Translations under genes and position numbers: made by a program
Notes under the pieces: model-generated
Databases searched by the model: none
The model's input: only the letters and a program-made list of their open reading frames with translations
What the model was told of the DNA's origin: nothing
Part shown: positions 22,741 to 35,686 of the stretch, piece after piece
How positions within the stretch are numbered: the first letter of the stretch is position 1
How the letters are laid out: each line of letters opens with the position of its first letter
DNA from: Pseudovirgaria hyperparasitica
Taxonomy: Eukaryota > Ascomycota > Dothideomycetes > Acrospermales > Acrospermaceae
Assembly: GCF_010093815.1 (NCBI RefSeq)
Contig: NW_022985556.1
Span: 1,608,406-1,656,338, forward strand
Length of the DNA: 47,933 nucleotides
Direction of reading: 5' to 3'

Positions 22741-24378
22741 GGCCTACGGGTTAGCCTAACGGGGCCCTAATACTAACGCTAGAGGAATACCGCCTATACT
22801 ATAATAGGAGGTTAGCGAGAGAATTTAACTAGAGTCTAGAATTAAACTTATATTTAACTCTACTAGACTACTATATTAGTTATTTAAGTAGTTATCTAGG
22901 AGGCGACGGTACTAAAAGTATAGTTAGTAATTATTTATCTAGGGAGTCTAAATAGTCTTATACGGGAAGTAGACTAGCTACTTATAAAGACTATAAAGCC
23001 TTTACTACTTTTAGAACCTAGGCGAGGTTCTTATAGATATCTAGCCTAAACTAACTATTAGCCGGGCGTTAAAATATAGAACTAGAAGAGAAAAGAACTT
23101 ACGCCCTAGTATTAGTCGACTAAGTCTATACTACGTAAGTAATATGAGTAATCTCCGGTCTAAAACACTCGGTTAGCGGTTATTATAATAAGGGTTTCTA
23201 AGTTAGCTTATAGATTCTAGTAATTTACCCTTCTTAAGGTATAACGAGTATAGAAGTAACTTTAGTTTAACTAAGTAAATTAGCGGAGTCTAATATAAAT
23301 AATATAGAGTCTAATACTTATCGCTTAGTTAGCGTAGTCTTCGCTAGCTAGGGCATAGCCCTAGTAGTAGATAATATTATTTATCTATAGAACCTAAGTA
23401 TTAGTAACTAGACTCTAACTAGACGAGAAGAGAGAATCTAATCTTACTACGGAGAAGAATAAGATTATTAAGGTCTAGAAAAACAGAAGAGAAACTATAC
23501 CTTTATACTTAGGACCCTTAAAATTATAAATAGACCTTTATAAATAGGATATTATAAATAGAATATCTATAATACGTAAATATCTATTTACGTACGACTC
23601 TAAAAACGCGTAAATAACTCTTATTTACGTACTCTTAATAGATAAGTAAATAGTCCTAGCGTACGTAATAATAGGCACCCTATTAACTAAGAAGTACCCG
23701 GTAAGAGATAGGTTAATATAAAAATAGTTCTTAATTAAAGAACTAAACCCTTTCTTCTATATACTTAATAATAGGTCTAAGGCCTAAGAAGGTATAGGGC
23801 TAAGGCCTAAGAAGGTATAGGGCTAAATTAAAGTAGACGCGCGGATAGTAAGTCTAGTAGGATTTCGCTAGACTTACTACGCAAATATATATATTAAGTC
23901 TAAGTAGCCTAGCTTATAGAGAGTACTATACGTAGCGGTAATAGAGGCTACTACTATCCTATAATAATAATTATTACTACTAGAGTAATAATAGGCACTA
24001 CTATATTAGGAAGCTATTCTTAGATAGACGGCTATCTACCCGGTACTAGGGGGATATAGATATAAAAGGAGCTACTAATGTAGGAATTAAACTACCTTCT
24101 ATAAATAACCTATAATAGGTTTAATAGGTAGATTCTTTTAATAGGAGGTGTACGCGCCACGACCTAATAGTAGACGTTAAGTCTAGTTACTAAGGCCTAT
24201 ATTAGGGGGCGTCGTATATAATAATAAGTATTACCACGAGCCGATAGTAATTACTACTATAATAACTAGATATAGAAGAGCGGCTTTATTAAGGGTTTTC
24301 TAGGAAGCCGGCGGGAATTAGCTAGATAATACTTACTTATAAGCGGTCCGCGGCTAGAATAGGGTATAGTAATAAATA
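22741..24378. other. Element 2 region after pol, coding status unclear
   Basis: About 1.6 kb between the chromodomain tail and the polypurine tract. Both strands show stretches with only RIP-type stops, so I cannot decide whether a further ORF exists. 23777-23825 contains a directly repeated 23-bp unit (AAGGCCTAAGAAGGTATAGGG). 23520-23640 has AT-rich inverted and direct repeats around TACGTAAATA. Confidence 0.5.
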
Positions 24379-24396
24379 AGTAGAGAGAGGGGGTAA
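24379..24396 (+). other. Polypurine tract of element 2
   Basis: AGTAGAGAGAGGGGGTAA immediately upstream of the right LTR; primes plus-strand synthesis and confirms plus orientation. Confidence 0.8.
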
Positions 24397-24611
24397 TATT
24401 AAGGGTAGACCCTAGGTATACTTAACGCTAGCGTACTACGTCTACGCTACTACTCTCTCCTCGCTTAATAAAGCTAAGCGAGCTCCTTTTTAATAGTATA
24501 CTCTATCCCTTATCTTAAGGAAGCTAAGTAGACTTTGGCTTCCTCCCTTATTAAACTTACTATATTCTATAAATACTCTTACGTCTATGTATACGTCGTA
24601 TTCCCGTAATA
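24397..24611 (+). repeat. 3' LTR of element 2
   Basis: 215 bp, same ends as the left LTR, followed by the GCTAG target duplication at 24612-24616. Confidence 0.92.
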
Positions 24612-24616
24612 GCTAG

Positions 24617-25439
24617 GTATATATATATATATATTTTATATTAATAGCTATTATATAAGTCCCTATTATTAATACTAATATATATCTATATTATATTATA
24701 TCTTTATTTACCTATTCTATTTAGTTTACTATAGTTACTAGATTATCTTCTATTAGTTTTACTACTATAGTAGCTAGATAGCCCCTTAACTATCTTCTAT
24801 ATTAGAGATTCTATAGAGAAGATATATAAGAGATTAGTAGATATTTTTATTAGCTATAGATTAGTAATCTACTAGATAAAATATTAGATAGTAGAATAAT
24901 AACTAGCTAATAGATATAATAAAGATTTAGACGTAGACTAATATAGTATTTTATATAGACGTGTAATACTTATATATTATTATTAATAATTTTACATAAG
25001 TATATATAGAAATTAAGAGACTAAGAGCTAGGTAGAAGTCGGGGGCTAGTAGATATATATCGGGCTTTCAACGGGCTTATACCTAACTTCTTCTAGTATA
25101 TATCTAGAATATCTACTATATACTATATTATTACTATCTACTAATAATTATACTATAGTATTTTTCCTTTATAGTAACTATATCTTAAGATACTATAGAC
25201 TATAGTCTTCTACTAATACTATAGTAGAAAGATTAGTAGTATATACTATATAATCCGTAGGTACTATAACTCGGAACTATATAGACGAGTATAGCTTACT
25301 ATATTACTATTATTATTATAACTATTAGGTCTATAGCTACTACTATTAACCGGGTTATAGCGCGGCTTTAGTACTTATAGTTATATTAGTTAATAGAACT
25401 CTTTAGTTTACTCTATTAGTATTAAGCTACTAAGCGTTA
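24617..25439. other. AT-rich RIP-saturated sequence, no recognisable gene
   Basis: Starts with a (TA)n run. No CpA/TpG to speak of. It may contain the lost 5' part of the Plavaka-like ORF that follows, but nothing can be named. Confidence 0.5.
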
Positions 25440-25872
25440 ATTAGAAGTCTAAGTCTATAGAATTAGATACTTCTACTACTAATACGGCCCTATATAAAGA
25501 TACTACTATATTCCCTAATTATATTTTAGACCTAGAATCTATAGAGGGCGTTACTAGTAGCTATAGTACTAATTTAGTATATTAGTCTAATATATATAGT
25601 AGAAATACTATAACTATAGTAATAAGAGTATCTAGTACTATATATTTAATAAAAACGTTTAAAGAAGAGAGTAGTATATATATTCTAGTAGACTAGAGTA
25701 GACGTAATAATCTATCTAATATAAGTATATATAGTCTATTATTATAGTAGTAACTAATTTAGTAGACCCGATTCGGTTAATTTAATAGTAAGTTTATAGA
25801 GCGCCTTATAATATAGATAAATTGGTTTAGTATTTTAAATATAGCGTATAATAAATTAACTACTATCCTTAA
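25440..25872 (+). pseudogene. Plavaka-like transposase relic, N-terminal segment
   Basis: A plus-strand frame (mod 3 = 2) runs to the insertion point of the LINE fragment, including TALYKDTTIFPNYILDLESIE near 25484-25546 and INWFSILNIAYNKL just before 25872. With the 763-bp insert and one 17-bp target copy removed, this frame continues directly into 26653 and onward. The segment itself has no diagnostic motif; its identity comes from that continuity. Confidence 0.5.
25856..25872. repeat. 17-bp target-site duplication of truncated LINE, left
   Basis: TTAACTACTATCCTTAA, identical to 26636-26652. Length and exactness are typical of target-primed reverse transcription. Confidence 0.9.
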
Positions 25873-26635
25873 TAATAATAATAATATTATATAACTAGAT
25901 AGAGTAGTACTCTATAGGCCTATGCCTTCTCTAGTCTAAGCTACTATATAAGAAGAAACCCTATAGAAAAAAACTTCCTTATATCTATAACTATATCTCG
26001 TTAAACCTCTATTTTATCTTAAGTATATAGCTATAGAGTACGCCTATTAGTCTATAGCCTATATTACTATTATTTTACCCTTAGATAGTACGTATAGATA
26101 TAGAGGTTATTAGTTAAGGGCTACCCTTAACTAATAATCGGGGTTCTTCCGGGGTTCTTCTAGTATATATTAGGTTACTACTAGCGTATATCGGGTCTCT
26201 TCTAGTATATATTTCTAGGTCTACTAGTACTAGAGGAGTAGTAGATATATAAGTATCTATTAGGAGACATTCTTAGGGTACTTATTAAGCTATTATATAA
26301 TATCTAAAGTCTTTATAATATAGATAAGCTATTACCGTTATATATAGAGGTTAGGGTATATAGCTAGATAGTAGCGTATTATACCTCTCTAGCCGTATAC
26401 CTTATACTATAGGGAGGTATTAGGAACGCCTCTCTTATAGAGGTAGTATAGAAGTTCTATAGTATCTATTCGGGCTTAGATAAGTATAGATACTTAGGCT
26501 TTCGTTAGCCCTTTATATATCTATTTACTTAGTTCCTTCTATAGTCCTTAAATCTACTCTAGATATCTATCCTACTAGAAGGTCTAGTAGATATAGAGTA
26601 TCTCTTTCTACTTGTCTTAAGTCTACGACTATATG
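25873..26635 (-). mobile_element. 5'-truncated LINE copy (763 bp)
   Basis: Reverse complement of 35190-~35945, that is the end of ORF2 plus the 3' UTR of the LINE at 30.9-36.0 kb. On the minus strand it ends in a (TTA)n tail, directly against the left 17-bp target duplication. Truncation at the 5' end, a simple-sequence tail and flanking duplications are hallmarks of LINE insertion. It contains the palindrome at 26107-26137. Confidence 0.9.
26107..26137. repeat. 31-bp palindrome, copy 4 (in truncated LINE)
   Basis: 14-bp arms TTATTAGTTAAGGG / CCCTTAACTAATAA around CTA. It is at the same place in the LINE 3' UTR as copy 6. Confidence 0.85.
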
Positions 26636-26652
26636 TTAACTACTATCCTTAA
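26636..26652. repeat. 17-bp target-site duplication of truncated LINE, right
   Basis: TTAACTACTATCCTTAA, exact match to 25856-25872. Confidence 0.9.
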
Positions 26653-29490
26653 ATAGACTTCCGCTATACCCTCTAATCTTTTTATACTAAAATCTAATAT
26701 TATATATAAGTAGTTATTATACTACCCTAAAGGGATACCGTATAAAAGTTAGTAGTATAGCTATAATATATTTAGTACTACTATAGTTAAATGCTAGTAT
26801 AGAAATCCACTTATATTAGTAGAATTCCTTCTTAGATACTAACTATTTACTAGTAAGCTCGTATTTAAGCTAGTGTAATAATTTACTAGTTTAGACGACT
26901 AGATATATAGTAAAGTCTATATAGTAGATAGTTAGTAGAATATATATACTACTATTCCGGACGGTATCTTTATCGTCTCTATTATTTTATCTTTAGATAA
27001 GATAAACCTTACTAACTATAGTAGTAATAGAGTAGTATAGCTAGTCTATCTATCTATTTATAATCTACTACTAAACGTCTACTTATCTAGAAGTCTACTA
27101 TTATTTCTACTACTTACTCTATTACTAGTAGTTAAGCTAGAAATAGTAGCGAATTACTTTATATTCTATTAGATTATAAGTAAAGTTCTAGTCTATATAT
27201 CCGCCTACGATAGAGTCGTTAACTATACTAATTATTATATAGTATTATAGGCTATATAGAGTACTAGAGTATTAGTATTATATACTAATAGTAGCTTACG
27301 TATATACTATCCGTGTTTAGCTTTATATATTATAGATTTTCTAGAGTAGGTACTTATTATAGGTATATTCTATTAGTATATATATCTAATATATATAGTC
27401 TCTAGTAATAGACAATAGTATCTACAAGAAGCTATTACTAGTATATAGAAGTTCTATATATACTTATTATTATAGAAATAGATTTACTATATATATTATA
27501 AGTTAATAACTAATAGCTATAGTAGTAAGTATACTAGTAGTAAGATAGATAATAGAATAAGTATACCTAGTATCTTATTATTTTCGTCAATATCTTTCAC
27601 GCTAGTAGTATAGAGCTATTATATTTACTAATTAGTTAAGAGTTAGTATTCTAGTAGATAGATAGAGCTATTAGATAATTTCGTCTAGTTACTTACTAGA
27701 GTTAATATATACTACGCGGTTACTCTAGATATTCTATATTAACTATATAAGGGTATATTAGAATATATATTTAATTAGATAGTCTTATATATTATTAATT
27801 AAGAGCGTACGGGATATAGATTAAAGGGTATATTTACTAGTATACCCTCTATAGAATAAGTAAAGAAGGTAATTAATAAGTAATTTACGTCTATTAGGGT
27901 ATTTAGTTATTATAATCTACTTATATATATAACTTTAGTAATATAATAGATAGGGGTAATGTTTAAGTATATACTAGTAGTATTTATAGTTACGTTTAAA
28001 CCGCTCCTATATTATAATTAATACTTTCTAAGTATAGTATAGACGGTTATTAATATATATATATTAGCGGCGTACTATATATATAATATATAGATACTAG
28101 TATACTTAGAGGAGACTATATAATACTTAGACGATCTAAAATACTAGTTTATACTATATTATAGAGATAAATTAGAGGATAATTATTTTAACTTTCTAAA
28201 GTTCTATATATTATTGTACCTAGTTAATACTATTAAGTACTATAGTTTATTATATCTAATATTAGCGGAGCTACTAGAGTAATCTTATATTATAGTAAAG
28301 AAATTATATTAAGGTTTAAATAAGAGGGAGATATTTCTATAGTAGATACTAGTAGTAGATATACGTATAACTAATACTAAAATCTCTAGTAGTATAGAGG
28401 TAGTAGCTAGTAATAGTATATTAGTAGCCTCTAGCCTAGAGTAGCTTAATAATATATATAAGCTAGTTAGCTAGCGGCGTATTTTCAAGGAGCTATACTA
28501 GAGTAAATATATAATCTATATCTTATAGAGCTATAGACTATCTATATCCTACTAGACTACTATTAGTAACCTCTATAATATATATAGTAGTAGTTTTATA
28601 TTACTTAATATGGTTACCCCCTTTATATATAACTATTATAATTAGCTTATTAGAGATAATATATTAAGAGAAGTAAATATTAAATATATTAAAAAGAACC
28701 CTTCGTAGGTACGGGTTCTTTCTATCTATATATATAAGACTATATACGTACTAATATAACTAGATAGAGATATATCTATAGAGGCCTTCGATCTAGTTTA
28801 GATAAGATATATCTATAACTAGTAAAAGAGTAGTAAGGCTAGAGAGAATTATATATTAGTATAGGAGTTTAATAAGGGTAGTAACTACCTTAATAGAAAG
28901 CGGGTTAGTAAAGTCCGTATATTTCTAGAGGTATATAATATAGAGAGTATCGATATAACCAGTAGTATAGCGGCGTGATTCCTAGGTATATTAGTTAAAC
29001 TACTTAATAACTTAGGTAGAGGTAATATTAATACTATTAGTAGCCTTATACTATTATATATAGCGGGTTAAAGGTTAGATAATAAGACTTATATAATAGA
29101 TAGGTTCCGTATCTACGAGCTAGAGTATATTCTACACCCTATATAGATTATATTATATTAGTTAGTTACGGATAGTTTATTCTAGTTAAATATATATAGT
29201 AATTAGGGAATCTATAATAAGGTATATAATCTAGACTTCTAGGCTATAAATAGATAGAATATAACTATAGCGTTAAAATATAGACGCGTGTTATAAGTCT
29301 ATCGCTATCTACTACTATCTACTATAGTATACTAGTATATACTATTATATAGCGGAAGTTATAGTTTATATATAGTAGTACTTAATAGTTATATTCTATA
29401 CTAGAATATCTCTAAGGAATAATTATAGTTTATTATAATTAGTTCTATAAAAGACTTATATTTAATAACTATCTATAATTTTAGCTAAGG
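26653..29490 (+). pseudogene. Plavaka-like (CACTA/KDZ-related) transposase relic, main part
   Basis: Same frame (mod 3 = 2) as 25440-25872. At 26945-27110 it reads TTIPDGIFIVSIILSLDKINLTNY, then VYLSIYNL and later LLLVVKLE, in the order of the Plavaka transposase core as I recall it (IPIILSSDKTQLT, VYLTIGN, Y.P..KLE). At 27263-27370, RVLVLYTNSSLRIYYPCLALYI followed by DFLE.VL fits the following ADG..R..YP.laaYiaDyPEQ.L block. Coding-like sequence continues to ~29490, including RFRIYELEYILHPI at 29110. This family cuts and pastes DNA. Stops from RIP plus one TGA at 28976 inactivate it. No terminal inverted repeats were found. The family call is by remembered motif pattern only. Confidence 0.6.
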
Positions 29491-30900
29491 AGTATCTAGG
29501 GATATACCTCCTTATTATCTAATAATTACTAGCTAGTATAAAAACTCTACGTCTCTAAAAAGGGTATATAGAACTTAAAGAATTCTTATTTATAGATAGA
29601 ACTAGATCTAGATAGTATTAATCTAAAATAGATAGATTATATATATTAATACTCTAAAATCCGAATTATATCTCTAGATCTACTAGACCTAGCTCGTATC
29701 TAATTCTAATATTTTCGTTATTCGCGTTTATATCTTATTAGATACTAGGTATATAATAAGTCTATAGTTAAGTAAGTATCGGGTATATAACGAGTCTATT
29801 AATAAATAAATACCGGGTATATAACGAGTCTATATAAATAAGTATAAATAAGTATATACTAGGTATATAACGCTCTTACTAGAGAAACGTCTTCCTTAAG
29901 TATCTCCCTCTTCTAATATTTCTTCTTCTCTTTCTTTATTCTTTCTCTAGTCTTATAAGTATAGTTAGACTTATATTACTATATTATTAATATATATATT
30001 CTTATATAGACCGTTAGAAACTATAGTAACTAGATATACGCTCTTATAATAGATAAATATACTATACTAATACGTTATATTATTCGTGTTTAATATAAGA
30101 GTTCGCTACTACGATCGTTTATTATTATACTTATCTATCTCTTCTTAATAATAGTACTAATTAATAGTAATCTATTATAGAGATAATAGTTAGTATTATA
30201 TACTTCTCTTAAATATTTATATATTAATATTATATAAGTATATACTTCGCGGAGGTCCTCTATTCTTTTCTTAAGCTATCTAGACTATTCTCTAATTACT
30301 AAAAAACTCTTATATCTAACTATTTCTACTATTTATTCCTTAGTTCTACTTATTAGACTTCGAATAATAGTAAACTATAATAGATTAGTAGTTATCTATA
30401 TTTTATATATACTAAGTTAGTATACCTAAATATAACGGATAATAGTATATTTATAATAGTATATACTAGATCTTATAGTATTTCTCTTTAGTGGTAGATC
30501 TATATAGTTATAAAGACGGTCTACTATTCTATTATATCTATATACTACGCTACTCTTTTATTATATATAGATAGTATTACTAGAGTAGAGCTATCGCCTA
30601 GTAAACTTAATATTATATATAGAGTATTATATATTTAACGTTGTTATTTCACGTACCCTATATTAGTACGGAGTTAAAAACTTCTTATACTCTAATAGAC
30701 TAAACTAGTTAATTCGGGGTAAAATAGTAATTTACATATATTAAACGATAGAGTATACCGAGTATAATAACCTCCAATATACGTACGTATATATAGCGTA
30801 TAATATACGATAATACTAATATATAGAGATACTATATATATATACTCGAAGACTCTTTAATAATATAAGTATAGACTATATCTAATAAACGTCGATATAC
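29491..30900. other. Unassigned AT-rich region with tandem array
   Basis: 29745-29870 holds about three units with ACCGGGTATATAACGAGTCTAT followed by ATAAATAAATA, related to the array at 6107-6232. It is followed, as at 6240, by pyrimidine-rich CTCCCTCTTCTAATATTTCTTC-like sequence. The rest has no nameable gene. The right end should include the 5' leader of the LINE, whose exact start I cannot place. Confidence 0.5.
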
Positions 30901-30910
30901 CGACCCCCTT

Positions 30911-30941
30911 TTATTAGTTAAGGGCTACCCTTAACTAATAA
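30911..30941. repeat. 31-bp palindrome, copy 5 (just before LINE ORF1)
   Basis: Perfect 14-bp arms with a CTA loop, ending 2 bp before the ORF1 start codon (ACCATGG). Confidence 0.85.
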
Positions 30942-30943
30942 CC

Positions 30944-32250
30944 ATGGCGGCCTTAGGTATTATAATACCCTAGTATACGCCGGATATACCCCTACTAGTA
31001 TAGTAGAAACGGCTATATAGCGATATTAATATAGATAGCTAGATACCTATCTAAAATATAGGAACTAACTAAGGGTACGAAGCGCTATAGATAACCTAGA
31101 CTAAGGGGACCCCGAGAGGGGAGACCCTCCTAGATAAAATTAAATACTAGATAATATATATAGAGAGGGACGCCGAGAAGGGAAAGAAGACTCTCCTTTA
31201 TATATTCTAGAACCTTATCTAGAATCTAAGAGAAATTATAGAGGAAGAAAGGAAGTTACTACGAGAGGAACCTAGTAGTAGACTTAACTAAATAGAAGTT
31301 AGCCTACGAAGAATCTAGAAAGAGCTATCCTAAGGTAAGCGCCCTAATACGTAGGCTTAGATTATAGTAATACCCGGAGCTACCGTACTAAGAACTACTA
31401 GAACTATAGATAGAGTATATAGTATACGTATTATAATCTAGGATAAGAATATACTAGTATAGATCTAATAGATATCTCTAAAGGAAATTATAAATAAGAT
31501 TAATAAATAGAAAGGAATATAGTTAAGCGTCGTAGCTACTAAAGTTACGCTAGGTAGGGTAGTACTTACTACTATAACGAATACTACGTAGTAAAACATC
31601 TTACGAGATCCGAACACGATAGATAGTATCTTCTCTAGCGCGTCTATTAGGGTAGCTATATATCTAATTATAGTATATATAGTATCTATACGGGGATAGG
31701 CTATCGGAGCGGAGAATATTACGTGTATAGAATAATCTAACATATAAAAATACCTAGGGATTAAGATTATAAAGCGTAATAGAAGAATCTATAGGCGATT
31801 AAGACGACGGTAAAAAAACACTCTACTATAATTATAGAGCTCTAAGACCCCGCTCTTATATAATATATTATATAGAAGGGATTCCTAGTAGAAGGAGAGC
31901 TCCTTATAGCCGAGCCATAGAATAGGGTATAGGTAATAATATAGTACTTTAACTATTAAGGGTATAGATATACTATATAAAGATACTTATAGAAGACTAA
32001 GTGCGGATAGTACTATAGGGACCACGCCACCTAGAAGTACTCTTATAAACTATAAGAAGACGGACTAAGAAATAGGGATATAGTATAGTATTTAAACTAT
32101 AACGGGAAATATCTATTATAGTCGTTAACGTATATAAAACGTAAATAGATTATAGAATATATTTATATAATAAAAGCGAGAGACGTAAGATAGTTATAGA
32201 ATATAATATCTACTACGGGCTCTTTCTTTATAATACCTCTAACCTCCCCT
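30944..32250 (+). pseudogene. LINE ORF1 (gag-like, decayed)
   Basis: Starts ATG in a strong context (ACCATGG) and reads MAALGII. then Glu/Lys-rich helices such as IIEEERKLLREEPSSRLN (~31236). The frame is mod 3 = 2 at the start but mod 3 = 1 from about 31810 (KGFLVEGELLIAEP at 31876), so at least one indel lies between. Zinc knuckles at 31945-32055 appear as Tyr-substituted C-x2-C-x4-H-x4-C followed by KCG..Y..DHAT.K, the tandem arrangement of Tad-like ORF1. The product binds element RNA. The end is approximate. Confidence 0.7.
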
Positions 32251-32349
32251 CTAGAAGGTAGTTAGATAGAATAGTAGACTATTCTAAAGACGATAGAACG
32301 ACTAAAAGATATAGTTAAAGCCGCTACCGCGCGAGGATAGTCGCGTCTC

Positions 32350-35300
32350 TAAGGAATAAGTATATAGATATATATACTCCCTAGTATCTAATAAGGGACT
32401 AGAATATACTCTAAATTATATAGATAAATATATAATATAAAAGAGAGAACTAGGCGACGCTCCTCGAAGAGACTAGTACTATAATACTTACTATCTAGGA
32501 ACCCTATAAATACTACTAGATGAGTAAACTAACCATACACCCCGGATACTATACTATATACCCTCTAGAACTAGAAAGACGAGTTCTCTTCTATATTTAT
32601 AGGTTAATACTACTCTTATTATAGTTATATACCAAGCGTAATAACCTTAGGATAATACTATACCTATAAATAGATATAGGCCCCCTATATATATATAATA
32701 TATATAACTAATAATATATATTTATACTAGATAAGATACTTAAGGGTACTACGGAACTAGGGTAATACATCCTTCTAGAAGACTTTAACCTCTACTACTA
32801 ATAGTAGGGAGGCCTAGCCGTAGTTAGAGAAGAACTTAGAGTAAGGGAACTACGTACCCGCTACCACGACTTTCTATATCTACTTATATCTATAGAATAA
32901 GTTATATAGAAAAAATATAAATAGAATAAAGATAGGTCTACGCTTAATCTTATCTTCGCTACGGAGTATATTAGTTACTAGATCTAATACTACTACCTAG
33001 GCTAGGTATAGACGGATTCCGACTATAAATATATAGAAACTATAATAAATATATATACCCCGAATAAATAACGGGGATAATAGATATAGAAGAATACTAA
33101 CTAGAAAAAGTATCTAAAGGACCTGGAATCGGCGATTCTAGATCCCTCTATAGTCGATATATCTAATAATCTAGCTATAGACTAGGCCGTATAGATACTC
33201 CTATAAATATACTAGAATATAAGAAATAAATATATACTATACTAAATATACTAGCCCCTAGAAGTAAAGAGAATTCCTTAAGTATAGGAAAGTAGATAAG
33301 ACGCCTAAAGACTATATATATATATATACTATACGAGAATACCTAAGTCGTAGAAAGAATAGAAGAAAGCGATATAATAATATAATAAAGTCCTCCGTAA
33401 TAAAAGGCGTAAATAGTAGTATATAATTACTAGTTAATAGATATGATACGTAATAGGGCTATAGTATATAGTAAAATAGGCTAAGGGCATAGATACTCCG
33501 ATACCCCTACTACTTATATCTCCCCTAATATATTAGGGGAGAATATACTCTATAAGTCTTAAGAAAACTAAGGCCCTATAGAAGACTATATTCCCTCTCC
33601 TAGAACTAGTAGATCTATTAGATATTTATAGCGCTAAATATCTATACGCGGTAGATATCTCTAAAGAAGTTACGGAGAAGGATATACTTAATATTATTAA
33701 GATACTTCTAAATAATAAAGTATCTAGACTAGATGGAATTCTAAATTAATACCTAAAAAGTACTATAAAAGTAACCCTACCGCTTATTACTCGTATATTC
33801 TAAGCATGCGTTACGTAGGGATACTACCCCTAGTACTTCCGAGTTGCCTATACTATTATACTTCTAAAACTAGAAAAGAGCTCTAACTTTCTAAAGGGAT
33901 AGAGACTAATTACTCTTCTCTTCTATCTAGATAAGATACTAGAGACTATAATAGCGAAGAAGATAAGTACCGTAGTATAGAAATATAATCTTCTCCCTCT
34001 AAACTAGAAGGTAAAGGTAGATAGCTCCCTAATAATAGCTATCTAATATATTATTAAAGTCGTCTAGGCCGTATAGAAATAGGGACGGGTAGTATCGCTT
34101 CTCTCCCTTAATATGGCCGGAGCGTTTAATAAGGTAAACTATATAAGACTTATTTATAACCTCCGGATAAGACGAATACTAGAATAGATTATACGCTTTA
34201 TATAGTTATTCCTTATAGAAAGAATAACTTAGGTATATATCCCTAGATACTAGAGCGAATATAAAGAGATGGTATACGGTATCCTATAAGGGAGTACTAT
34301 CTCTCCAATCCTATTCCTCTTCTTTATAGTAGACCTTCTTTAAGAAATAAAGTATATAGAGATAGTTAGATACGCTAATAATATATACCTTCTAGCTATT
34401 AATAATAATACTAACTAAACGTATAGATAACTAGAATAGAACTATAAGAGGTACCTCTAGTAGATAAAACGCCACGGAGTAAAGTTCGCCCTAGAGAAAT
34501 ACTAGCTTATATACTTTATTAATTATTAAGAAAAATAGATAACTAGGGAAGGCGAACGACGCCTCTAAATCGACGTATTTAATAAACTACTAGTATAAAG
34601 TATACGCGCGCTTAGAGTTATACTAGATAGTAAGCTTAAATAGGGACTATAAGTAGTATACGCTATCTCTAGGGCCCTCCGGGTAGAAGCTACTATATAA
34701 TAGATTATAGTCTCTATGTAGGGAACCGCCTAGGATAAGGTACGCTAGCTATATATATCTATAGTATAACCCGCCTTTATATATAGACACGAGTACTAGT
34801 ATACGGCCCTTATATAGACTAGGCGAATAAAGCTCGAATCTATATAGAACCGTATACTCCGTCTTATATTAGATATATATAAAGCTACTAATATGGTACT
34901 ACTACGACGCGAGATAGATATTATAAGTATATATAACTTCTACTAGATATAGAGGGTGGTATACTTTACTAAATAATAAGTATAGAAATATATAGGAAAC
35001 GTAGAATATACTTTTACCACGCTATATATATGAATTAGTATATATTACCATATACTCCTATATATAGACCGGAATTAAATATAGTATAGGTACTTAATAG
35101 AAGCCGACTCTAGCTAAGTAGTATAAGAAGTCTAAGATGCCCTAGACACTCTTCTAGACTAGTAGAGCCTTTAAGAACTCGTGAAAAATATATAGTCGTA
35201 GACTTAAGATAAGTAGAAAGAGACACTCTATATCTACTAGACCTCCTAGTAGAATAGGTACCTAGAGTAGATTCGAGGGCCATAGAAGAAACTAAGTAAA

Positions 35301-35560
35301 TAGATATATAAAGGGCTAACGAAAGCCTAAGTATCTATACTTATCTAAGCCCGAACGGGCGCTATAGGACTTCTATACTATATCTATAAGAGAGGCGTTC
35401 CTAATACCTCCCTATAGTATAAGGCGTATAGCTAGAGAGGTATAATACGCTACTATCTAGCTATATACCCTAACCTCTATATATAACGGTAATAGCTTAT
35501 CCACGTTATAAAGACTTTAGATATTATATAATAGCTTAATAAGTACCCTAAGGACGTCTC
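32350..35560 (+). pseudogene. LINE ORF2: endonuclease and reverse transcriptase (decayed)
   Basis: Single frame (mod 3 = 0) over the landmarks. AP-like endonuclease: ILTI.EPYKYY at 32484 with catalytic Glu, EDFNLYY at 32778 (GDFN motif), TDSDYKY at 33012 (SDH motif with His to Tyr). RT: the catalytic block at 34365-34400 reads VRYANNIYLLA, so both YADD aspartates are Asn. Next come Arg/His-rich RHGVKFALEKY.LIYFI near 34470-34520. A C-terminal region up to about 35560 includes EAFLIPPYSIRRIAREV. The enzyme nicks target DNA and copies element RNA there. Both activities must be dead. Confidence 0.82.
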
Positions 35561-35686
35561 CTAATAGATACTTATATATCTACTACTTCTCTAGTACTAG
35601 TAGACCTAGAAATATATACCGGAAGAGACCCGGTATACGCCGGTAGTAACCCGATATATACTAGAAGAACTCTAGGAGAACCCTAA

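Larger units (their letters stand above)
17348..24611 (+). mobile_element. Chromodomain Ty3/gypsy retrotransposon (element 2), 7.26 kb
   Basis: Two 215-bp LTRs (17348-17562 and 24397-24611), perfect GCTAG target duplications, and a purine tract GTAGAGAGAGGGGGTAA abutting the right LTR. The interior reads gag, protease, RT, RNase H, integrase and chromodomain on the plus strand, the plan of chromoviruses. RIP is severe (almost no CpA/TpG), but gag and pol frames are preserved without net indels. Confidence 0.93.

Noticed and set aside
31465-31743. Minus-strand 92-codon hydrophobic ORF
   Set aside because: Antisense to LINE ORF1; its hydrophobic pattern comes from the complementary codons.
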